Source: GCA-020343675 sp964462945 (GTDB lineage Bacteria > Planctomycetota > Phycisphaerae > Sedimentisphaerales > Anaerobacaceae). From it: a stretch of 42,955 bases of DNA. The stretch covers positions 1 to 42,955 of the forward strand of contig CAYWZW010000047.1 in NCBI GenBank assembly GCA_964462945.1, read 5' to 3'. Both the position numbers and the translations under genes were made by a program. This document shows positions 14,991 to 22,300 of this stretch, in pieces. A model generated the notes under the pieces. That model saw only the letters and a list, made by a program, of their open reading frames with translations. It searched no databases and was not told the origin of the DNA. Numbering within the stretch: the stretch's first letter is position 1; every line of letters begins with the position of its first letter.

Positions 14991-15116
14991 GCCGTTGCCC
15001 TTTCAAACGCCTACGAGGTTAGCTGACGGGCTCGGGCTTGAAAGTACCCTATCCTTTCGGAATTCGCCCCCGAAATCGGGTCCCCCGTATTCGTGCACTT
15101 ACGCACGAATCTCGGC
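14991..15116 (-). promoter_or_regulatory. c-di-AMP (ydaO/yuaA-type) riboswitch aptamer
   Basis: The minus strand carries the conserved core of the ydaO/yuaA aptamer (Rfam RF00379 family) in the right order. A closing GCCG (15116-15113) pairs with CGGC at the 3' end. Then come a GGGGGACC…GGGGGCGAAU internal segment, AUAGGGUACUUUC, and the diagnostic GUCAGCUAACCUCGUAGGCG (about 15030-15010) followed by UUUGAAAGGG. A variable stem, UUCGUGCG…UGCACGAA, occupies the first arm. The aptamer is followed after ~10 nt by an intrinsic terminator and then by the EIIA-ATPase start. In known cases c-di-AMP binding turns genes off, commonly potassium and osmolyte uptake or cell-wall genes; the terminator layout fits an OFF switch. 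The whole 14924-15272 gap is taken up by this element and flanking promoters. Confidence 0.92.
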
Positions 15117-15140
15117 TACAATAATCAGTTGTCAGAGCTA

Positions 15141-15168
15141 ACTATCCCATATCGAGCAGCCAAATCAA
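15141..15168 (-). promoter_or_regulatory. Probable promoter of the riboswitch-ATPase transcript
   Basis: Minus strand TTGATT (15163-15168), 16-bp spacer, GATAGT (15141-15146). The start near 15134 would place the whole aptamer in the transcript. Confidence 0.5.
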
Positions 15169-15234
15169 GAAAATTTTACACGCGATTGCCGTCTTAAGAC
15201 TTAACTTTAGGCTTCTGTCTTCCGGCGTTTTGCT

Positions 15235-15240
15235 TATAAT
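15235..15240 (+). promoter_or_regulatory. -10 box for the PEGA lipoprotein gene
   Basis: A perfect TATAAT ~33 nt before the ATG at 15273. The -35 region at the right distance (CTTCTG) is poor, so an activator or other sigma contacts may be needed. Confidence 0.45.
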
Positions 15241-15272
15241 AGTGCGGGTAAGAAATTTTAAGGGTACCAATT

Positions 15273-15677
15273 ATGAGAGGACGCAATTTCTTTGCACTGA
15301 CAGCCGTTATCTCAATCGCCGGCCTATTCTTTGGCGGCTGTGTGGAACGGCGGCTAACAATCAATACCGAGCCACAGGGGGCATTGGTCGCACTGAACGA
15401 CGAGGAAATCGGCGAGTCTCCCGTCACGGTCAATTTCAACTGGTACGGCGACTATTGCGTCAGGCTCAGCAAGGATGGCTTCCAGACACTGAATACCCAC
15501 CGAGAGCTGAGGGGCCCCTGGTACGATCATCTCCCATTCGATTTCTTCGCTCAGATAGTCAACCCGAACAGAATTGTGGATTCGTATGAATGGACGTTTG
15601 AACTTTCGCCCAAACGGCCGACCAGCCCCGAAGAATTGATCCAAAGCGCTCAGAACTTGAAAGAGCAGTTGCAATAG
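15273..15677 (+). CDS. PEGA-domain lipoprotein
   Basis: A 134-residue predicted outer-layer lipoprotein. The N-terminal signal (MRGRNFFALTAVISIAGLFF) ends at a lipobox with Cys23 (FFGGC). A single PEGA domain follows (about 27-75): RLTINTEPQGALVALNDEEIG and the 'CVRLSKDGFQTL' strand are typical. The C-terminal ~60 residues contain a Trp-rich stretch (WYDHLPFDFF) and a short helix. PEGA domains are thought to mediate surface or cell-envelope contacts; no enzyme activity is expected. AAGGG 8 nt before the ATG acts as the ribosome site. It is divergent from the riboswitch-ATPase unit, and the next small gene starts 9 nt after its stop. Confidence 0.85.
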   Translation: MRGRNFFALTAVISIAGLFFGGCVERRLTINTEPQGALVALNDEEIGESPVTVNFNWYGDYCVRLSKDGFQTLNTHRELRGPWYDHLPFDFFAQIVNPNRIVDSYEWTFELSPKRPTSPEELIQSAQNLKEQLQ

Positions 15678-15849
15678 AGCAGTTGTATGGCTATTCTCAA
15701 GTTAGACAAACATAACGAGGACAAAGAGATAGACTTTGAATTAGATTATCTTACGTCCTTGACAACTAAGCAGCGGTTCCAAATGATGCTGGCAAAGACC
15801 CGGGAAATGTTAAGTCTGCGTAAGAAAACAAACGCGAACAGAGCAGTTG
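15662..15849 (+). repeat. Three direct copies of AGAGCAGTTG
   Basis: The 10-mer AGAGCAGTTG occurs at 15662-15671, 15676-15685 and 15840-15849. Two copies flank the stop of the PEGA gene and one lies where the truncated nucleotidyltransferase frame begins. This may be chance, or a trace of duplication or insertion of the small gene between them. Confidence 0.5.
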
Positions 15850-15878
15850 CTGAAATTATTAAAAGAAAACCACGTTAG
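15687..15878 (+). CDS. Small antitoxin-like protein paired with a broken nucleotidyltransferase
   Basis: A 63-residue charged protein with a central 'LTSLTTKQRFQMMLAKTREML' helix-like segment (slightly shortened here: LTTKQRFQMMLAKTREML) and a basic C-terminus (IIKRKPR). From memory, small proteins of this appearance commonly precede AbiEii-like nucleotidyltransferase genes; that is recollection, not a search. The overlapping frame immediately downstream is just such a nucleotidyltransferase N-terminus, which supports the pairing. The ribosome site is weak (AGAG), and the gene follows the PEGA gene by 9 nt, so it may be translated from the same mRNA. With its partner truncated it may be an orphan. 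Confidence 0.55.
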   Translation: MAILKLDKHNEDKEIDFELDYLTSLTTKQRFQMMLAKTREMLSLRKKTNANRAVAEIIKRKPR

Positions 15879-16002
15879 ATTTGTCATAATCGGCGCGACC
15901 GCTTTTCGCGTCCGCGGCTATTCACGAGCGACGTTGGACATTGATGTCTTCATAAAAGGTTGTCGCGGTACCAGTCTATTGCTTTTTCCAGACCCTCCCT
16001 GA
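15847..16002 (+). pseudogene. Truncated nucleotidyltransferase (AbiEii-like) remnant
   Basis: In the +1 frame relative to the small gene, starting at TTG 15847 and overlapping its last 11 codons, the translation reads LLKLLKENHVRFVIIGATAF, then RVRGYSRATLDIDVFIKG. This is the N-terminus of a Pol-beta-like nucleotidyltransferase: the GG/GS-like 'IIGA' turn and the catalytic D-I-D (metal-binding Asp pair) are visible. After DVFIK the homology-like sequence stops at about 15957, exactly where the 3' end of the epimerase gene on the other strand begins, and the frame ends at TGA 16000-16002. Only ~37 of an expected 150-300 residues remain, so it cannot be active. This indicates a deletion or rearrangement junction near 15950. 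Confidence 0.65.
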
Positions 16003-16888
16003 ATTGCACCATTGGCGTGAAGCCGATTAATTTTCGAGCCAGGGTGATGTCAGCGAGGGAGTGTTTCACGTCGCCGGGGCGCGGGGCGGCGTACGTGGGC
16101 TTCACGTTTTTGCCGAGCAGTTCGTTAACCATGTCGATGATTTCATTGACGGTCACGGCCTGGCCGCAGGCGATGTTTATGACTTCGCCTTTGGTCTTTT
16201 TGGCCCGTGCAGCCAGCAGATTGGCCTCGACGACATTATCAATATAGGTAAAATCGCGGCTCTGCTCACCGTCGCCGTAAATCGTTGGCGGCTCGCCTTT
16301 CAATATGGCTGTAACAAAGGCGGGGATAGCCGCGGCGTACTGGCTCATCGGGTCCTGGTACGGACCGAAGACGTTGAAATAGCGAAGCGAAATGGTCTCA
16401 AGGCCGAAGACCTGGGAGAAAACGGAGCAATAGTATTCGCCGACAAGCTTGCCCACCGCGTAAGGCGAAAGCGGGCTGGGCGGCATTGTCTCGACCTTCG
16501 GCGACGTCGGCGTATCGCCGTAAGCCGAGGAGCTTGCAGCATAGACAAAACGCTTCACGCCGGCATCGCGGGCGGCCAAGAGCAATGTGAACGTCGCATC
16601 GACACAATGCTTGTGTGTGGCCGCAGGGTCATCCACACTTCGCGGCACCGACGGCAAAGCCCCCTGATGCAAAACAACATCGACATCTTTCATAGCCGAT
16701 TGGGCGACCTCCGAATCGCCCATATCGGCTTCGATGAACTCAACTTCCTCTATGACGTCGGCCAGATTGCTCTTTTTGCCGGTCAGCAGGTTGTCAAGAA
16801 CTCTTACGAAACAGCCCTGTGAGACAAGCTTTCTGCAGATATTCGAACCGATAAAGCCGGCTCCGCCGGTCACTAAAAACTTCTCCAT
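15950..16888 (-). CDS. UDP-sugar 4-epimerase, extended SDR family (WbpP/GalE-like)
   Basis: A 312-residue extended short-chain dehydrogenase. The N-terminal NAD-binding GGAGFIGSNICRKL (about 8-21), SSSAYG (active Ser region), YAVGK (Tyr-x3-Lys catalytic pair, about 148-152), RYFNVFGPYQDP and IYGDGEQSRDFTYIDNVVEA are all present. The motifs fit UDP-GlcNAc/UDP-GalNAc 4-epimerases and related uronate epimerases of surface-polysaccharide clusters; the exact substrate is not determined. The start at 16888 has AGAGG 8 nt upstream. It is the last gene of the exopolysaccharide locus, 151 bp after the BY-kinase, with a possible promoter of its own in that gap. Its 3' end overlaps the truncated nucleotidyltransferase. 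Confidence 0.87.
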   Translation of the reverse strand: MEKFLVTGGAGFIGSNICRKLVSQGCFVRVLDNLLTGKKSNLADVIEEVEFIEADMGDSEVAQSAMKDVDVVLHQGALPSVPRSVDDPAATHKHCVDATFTLLLAARDAGVKRFVYAASSSAYGDTPTSPKVETMPPSPLSPYAVGKLVGEYYCSVFSQVFGLETISLRYFNVFGPYQDPMSQYAAAIPAFVTAILKGEPPTIYGDGEQSRDFTYIDNVVEANLLAARAKKTKGEVINIACGQAVTVNEIIDMVNELLGKNVKPTYAAPRPGDVKHSLADITLARKLIGFTPMVQFREGLEKAIDWYRDNLL

Positions 16889-17023
16889 CTGATCAGCCTC
16901 TTGCAAAGCAATTTACGATACAGGATTGACAACGTCGAGAAACAAGCCCACGGCGCCACGTCGGATCACATTCGTTCCGCCACGATTAGCGATATGCGCC
17001 GTCCGACGAACGTTTTGTGTATT

Positions 17024-17053
17024 ATTATACCTGGGGGGCTTAGGCGGTGCCAG
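17024..17053 (-). promoter_or_regulatory. Possible internal promoter before the epimerase
   Basis: Minus strand CTGGCA (17048-17053), 18-bp spacer, TATAAT (17024-17029, perfect). The start near 17017 would give a ~130-nt leader to the epimerase ATG at 16888. Confidence 0.4.
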
Positions 17054-19271
17054 CAGCAAGCTGCGCCTTCTTCTGGTATCTTCGGTAGGACTTGAACTGT
17101 TCGTTGAAATACCCACCTTTTATAGCTCTTGCGGCAAAGAGCACGCACCCGACTATCTTGGCGTTGACTTCCCTGAGCTCGCGGATTGTCCTCTGAGCGG
17201 CACCTCTGCTTGTCGCGGCGGCGTTCAATACCAGGATTGTCGCGTCCACAAGCCGGGCCAGCACCTTGGCGTCGCTGACCAGCAGGACGGGCGGCCCATC
17301 AATGATAACATAGTCGTAGTTCCCGCGATGCTCCCGGAGCAGCTCTTCCATTCGCAGACTGCCGAGCAGCTCGGCGGGATTAACCAGTAAGGGCCCGCAA
17401 TCGATTATGTCCAAACCCTCTACGCCGCTGGACCTGACCGCTTCTCTGGCAGCGCACTGGTGGGTCAGAACGCTGCTCAATCCAAAATCAAAACGTTCGC
17501 CTGCGACCTTGCTTTCGACTTTCGGAAACACCGAGTGCAGACTCGGTTGCCTGAAGTTGGCATCTATCAACAGCACTTTCTTATCTGCGGCGACAAAGGT
17601 TGCGGCAAGATTCGCCGCGACAGAGGTCTTGCCGTCCCCTGCCATACCGCTGCTGATGAGCAAAGTCTTTAGAGACTCCGCAGAGCCGGACAGCTTCAAG
17701 TTCGTTCGGCACTGCCGGTAGGATTCGCTGGTGACAGAATAAGGCGCCTGACGAACGGCATGACAAAGCTCGATGCCCCGCACCTGGCTGTCTTCCGACG
17801 CATCGGGCACAACGCCCAGAAGCGGAATACGCAGAAATCGGGCAACATCGCTTGGCGTCCGCACCAAGTCGTTGGCCAGCTCGACGAGGAAGGCCAAGCC
17901 CAGGCCAAGCAGTAAGCCCAATATCGTACCGCTGGGGAACCAGAGCCACCACTGCCGGGAGAACACCATCTCCAGCGGGATCGAAGCAGGTCCTACCGCC
18001 AGCACCTTGGGTGTCTCCGGGTCGTCGTGAAGCGTCTTCATTTTCTCAATCTGCTCCTTGATCGAGTCGAGCATTTCGAGCCTTTCGTCTCTTATCTTGA
18101 GACCCTTCTCATATTGTATCTGAGCTATATCAAGCTGTTTCTTCTTGGCCTCCGCCTCCTGCCGCAGTTGTTCCAACTGTTCGAATCTCTCCTGCAATAC
18201 AATCAGGCCATCCCGTGCATTTTCGAGATTCGCCCGTCTCGTTTGTTCTGCGATTTCCGTTTTCCGGAGCTCTCTTTCCTTCTTGGTCTTTTCTATCAGA
18301 TCTTTTGCTCGGCGCACATCCCTGTGATTCTCACCAAACTTCGTCAGCATGCCCGAAAGCTGGGCCTCCAGAAGGGCAAGCTGCTGAGCGAGGGTAACCA
18401 TAACAGGGTCTTTTTCGATAGCGAATTCAATCTGCTCGGTAATAGGGCCTATTGCCAATTCCTCGAGATTGCCGATGTCGGCCCGAAGCTGCCGGATGAG
18501 CAGATCAAGCTCGTTTCTTTGAAGCTCCAGGCTATTGAGACGCAGCGTGATAGTGGGCTGGAAATAGCGCCCTGCCGGCTTCTCAAGGTCGGTCAGATCG
18601 TACGCCGCACGGACGTCATCCAACCCTTTGTTGGCAGCATCCAATTCCCCTTGAACGCGAACGCGCTGCTCTTCGAGCCGCTGCAGTCTATTCGAGATCT
18701 CTCGTTGCTCCGTGGTTCCCTGCTGAGCGAGAAACAGTGTCAGCATTTCATTCACGATATCTGCTGCTTCTTTAGCAGCCCGACAGGTCATCGATATCTC
18801 GACAAATGCACTGTCCCTATGAGCGTACGCGCCGAAATGCTTGTTCAAGTACTTGACGGCTTGTCTTCTGTCCCCACCCCATCGCTCAAACCAGTCGGTT
18901 TCTTTAACGGTGTCCCTGTCGAGCAAATCTTCCAACGTGCGCTGCTGCTTGATGAGGTTGGCTATGGATTGACGGTGCTCGTATAGAATATCCTTCTGCA
19001 ACTGGACGGTGTTGATGGTCATGGGGTCTTTTTCTACCGGAGGCAGGACTTGGATGTAGGTTCTGGCTGTAAATCGCGGGAAATATTTTTGCAGGAGTAT
19101 CCATGTCGCTCCCCCGGCTCCCAGACCCAGCAGCGTGAGGAAACTGATCAGGAAAATGTGGCGGCGTATTATGGCGAAGACTTCCTTCGGCGTCAGCGAG
19201 GCAGCCGCGTGAGACTGTGGCCCGGTCGGCCTTGCCATCCTGTTTGCAGCTACCGGTCTGTCTTCTGGCAT
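17040..19271 (-). CDS. Wzz-type chain-length regulator fused to BY-kinase (exopolysaccharide co-polymerase)
   Basis: An inner-membrane polysaccharide co-polymerase with tyrosine autokinase, 743 residues. Residues 1-35 are cytoplasmic. TM1 is at ~38-60, then a Wzz domain and a long periplasmic coiled-coil rich in Glu/Arg/Gln (~170-420) up to TM2 (~440-470). The cytoplasmic BY-kinase has Walker A GMAGDGKTS (Lys ~548), Walker A' LLIDANFRQP (~570), Walker B YVIIDGPPV (~658) and a short C-terminal Tyr cluster (Tyr ~721, 729, 732) as autophosphorylation site. It controls polymer length and export with the Wza-like protein upstream. The start at 19271 is set by GGAG 6 nt before ATG; the longer frame is not needed. 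Confidence 0.92.
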   Translation of the reverse strand: MPEDRPVAANRMARPTGPQSHAAASLTPKEVFAIIRRHIFLISFLTLLGLGAGGATWILLQKYFPRFTARTYIQVLPPVEKDPMTINTVQLQKDILYEHRQSIANLIKQQRTLEDLLDRDTVKETDWFERWGGDRRQAVKYLNKHFGAYAHRDSAFVEISMTCRAAKEAADIVNEMLTLFLAQQGTTEQREISNRLQRLEEQRVRVQGELDAANKGLDDVRAAYDLTDLEKPAGRYFQPTITLRLNSLELQRNELDLLIRQLRADIGNLEELAIGPITEQIEFAIEKDPVMVTLAQQLALLEAQLSGMLTKFGENHRDVRRAKDLIEKTKKERELRKTEIAEQTRRANLENARDGLIVLQERFEQLEQLRQEAEAKKKQLDIAQIQYEKGLKIRDERLEMLDSIKEQIEKMKTLHDDPETPKVLAVGPASIPLEMVFSRQWWLWFPSGTILGLLLGLGLAFLVELANDLVRTPSDVARFLRIPLLGVVPDASEDSQVRGIELCHAVRQAPYSVTSESYRQCRTNLKLSGSAESLKTLLISSGMAGDGKTSVAANLAATFVAADKKVLLIDANFRQPSLHSVFPKVESKVAGERFDFGLSSVLTHQCAAREAVRSSGVEGLDIIDCGPLLVNPAELLGSLRMEELLREHRGNYDYVIIDGPPVLLVSDAKVLARLVDATILVLNAAATSRGAAQRTIRELREVNAKIVGCVLFAARAIKGGYFNEQFKSYRRYQKKAQLAAGTA

Positions 19272-19351
19272 TGTGATCTCCGTTTCGGACGGGCGGCACA
19301 AAGCAAAGGGTGTTTTGTGCAGCCACGTACTAACGCGCTTCGCACAGGCCC

Positions 19352-22300
19352 CTATAGCGAAACACGCGCGATAGCCTCTTTTATTCGCTGCTTAGCTTTC
19401 TGCGACAACCGGTCCTCACCTGCTTGTAACGCCTGTCCGTAAGCAGCCAGCGCTTCACTTTTCGCCCCGAGCTTCTCTTTTATCATACCTTTGTGCTCGT
19501 ACACCTCTGCGGGCACGGGCATTCTATCCTGCTCGTAATGTTGCAGAGCGGCGGCCAAAGACTCGGCAGCCTCGGATATTTTCCCGCTCTTGAGGAGCAC
19601 GTAGGCATAAGTGTCCAGTAAAACCGGATTATTTGGCTTAGCATTCAGGGCTCTCTTGGCATATTCAAGAGCCTCGGCGAGCCTTTCATTGTTTTCGGCG
19701 AGTACATACGCCAAGTTATTGAGAACCGTCGTAACACCGGTACTATTCGGCATTTTAGCCAGCAGACTTTCGTAATCTGCTATGGCTGTTCTCAGATAAT
19801 TTTTATCGGAGCTTTTCTCGTACGCTAATATCAGAAGCCCCCCTTTCTTCATGGTGTAATCGACCCTGCGGAGACTGTCGGAGTCGGTAATTTTGATACA
19901 CCTGTCAATATATTCTATAGCCTTGTCGTACTCGCCGGTCATCTTTGCCAGGTTAAACATGGCCAGATTGGCGGCCAGTGAGCCGGGATCCGCTTGCAGC
20001 CTCTGCCTGCAGTAGTCATAGACTTCCTCGCCTCCCAGCAGCGAATGCGTTCCAAGAAGAATGTCTGCGGCGAGGACCTCATTCGCCCCGGCTTTTTCAA
20101 CCGCTTTGAGGCAATACTCTTTTGCGGCGCTCTTGTCGCCGAGCATGACCTTCGCCTGAGCCATTCCCAAATATGCGATGTACGCAAAACGACCGTCAAT
20201 ATGCTTCCGGCACTCTTCAAACACCTGGTCCAGCTTCGCCGGGTTCCAGTTCCCCGTGTTCGGCGCCCCGGCCCCGGCAATAAGCGCTTTGAGATACCCC
20301 TCAAATGCTGTCGCGTACAGCACATCCTCCGTCTCGTGCGTCTTGTCCGGGCCGAGATCTGGCTCTCGCCCGGCCAGAAGAGTTTTCTTGTATAGCTGCT
20401 CGGCCCTGTCGTATTCACCCATCTTAATGGCGAACATGCCGGCCCGGTCAAGCCATGGCGCATTTTGCGGAAACTTCTCAAGCGTCTCTTCGTAGAGCGA
20501 CCGCAGGGCCGGCTGCCTGTCGAGCCGCAGGTAAACCTGCTCGAGCAGAGAGCGAGCTTCCAGGGAAACACCGGGTGCGTCGATAGCCGCCTTCAGCTCA
20601 GTCATCGCATCTTCATATCGCTCCCTGCGCAGATAGGCCTTCGCCAGAGAGACACGGACGGAAGGTTCGTCCGCCAACAACTTGCTTTTGGCAAAATCAC
20701 CGATTGCCTTGTCGTAGTCTTCCCGGAAGAAGTCAATCTCTCCTTTCAACCGCCACGCCGTCGCATTGTCCGGATCGCTCTGGAGGTTCCTGTTCACCAG
20801 CTCCAATGCCTTATCGAGCTGTCCCTGCCTCATGAGCAACCACGCCTGCAGCAGCAGCGATCGGCGTTCGTTCGGATGCTTTTCCTTGAAACTCTGGAGT
20901 TTGTATTCGGCTTCCTTGACAAGGCCGACTCGCAGAAAAGACTGAATCTGAAAGAGATTGTTCTCTGCTGTATCCTCAAGTGACACGAGTCCTTCCGAAT
21001 ATTTCTTGACGGCCTCTTTGTCGGAAGTTCTCTCAGCAATAAGCAGCAAGCCCTTGAGCACACCGGGGTCTTTGGTGCCATTCTTATACAACTGTTCCAG
21101 AATCTTCCCGGCCTCCTCGTATTGACCGGTCTGAAAATAGTGGTCCCACAGTAGCCTCTGGTCCTCCGATCCCTGCAGCAGCCTGCTCGCCTCTTGGCCC
21201 TGTCCTTTGGCCCTAAAGTATTCCGCATAATAATAGAGCATTCGCTTGTCGCGGGGATCTATTTGCCGGGCCTGCTCGAAAGCGGAGCCGGCGACGGCAA
21301 AGAGCGCTTCCTTCGTTTGCGGATCAGCCTCTTTGACGGCGGCTTCCGTCGCTAATTTCCCCAGCAACATGGCGTTGTCCATGCTGGGATCGGCTTGCTG
21401 CAAATCCTGCCGAATTGCGACCGCTTTCAACGGCTCGCTTGCGGCTATGTAGTCTGCGTACAGGCCGCGCAGTCCCAGGTCGCCCGGATTCAATGCAACG
21501 GCTCGCAGCAGGGCGTCTTTGGCTTCAGCCACCTGGGCCGTCGAAACATTGGCGCCAAGCTTCTGATTGCGACGATACAACGCACTGGCCACTCCTCTGG
21601 CAATAGTGCTATCCATCGGATTCAGGGATGCCGCCTTGCGAATGTCTTCCATTGACGCGTGCTCATTTCCAAGAGCAGCATGGATGTCGCTTCTGAGCAT
21701 GTAGGCGTATGAGAATACGGGCTTCTGCTGGAGGCACTCATTGGCTCTCACCAATGCGTCTTTGAACTCGCCCTTGGCCAGGGCCAGACGAGCCGCAAGG
21801 ACTTGGCCCCGGCAAGTGTCGAGATTCTTGCTGCGAGCCGCCCTTGTGACTTCCTCTGCCAATTCCCAATCTTCTGTTCCCAGAGCAATATCGAAAAGAT
21901 GGTTTGCAGCGAGCTTTATCCGCTCCAGGGTGGGCTCGTCGGCAATTTGCTGTTGTGAAATTCCGGTATCGAGGACCTTCCTCAACTGGGCGGATGCCTT
22001 TTCCAACTCGTTGTGTCTTCGATAAAAAACTCCAAGCTGAACGGCCCGATGGATCGGATTAGCAATGCTCGACAGCGCCTCTTCTTCTATTTCCTTGAGC
22101 CTTTGCGGCGGAACCTTGGCGGGGTCAGGTTCGGAAAGTATCCGCTTATACACCAGAACGGCTGCGCTGTCCGGATAAGGCTCTGAAAATCGACCAACCA
22201 AACGCCCGGCCTGGTCTGTTTTGCCTTGCGCTATCAAGTTGCCACAAACGCTTATCAGTGCTGCCTCTTCAACGGAACGTGGCTCAACGGACAGAAGCTT

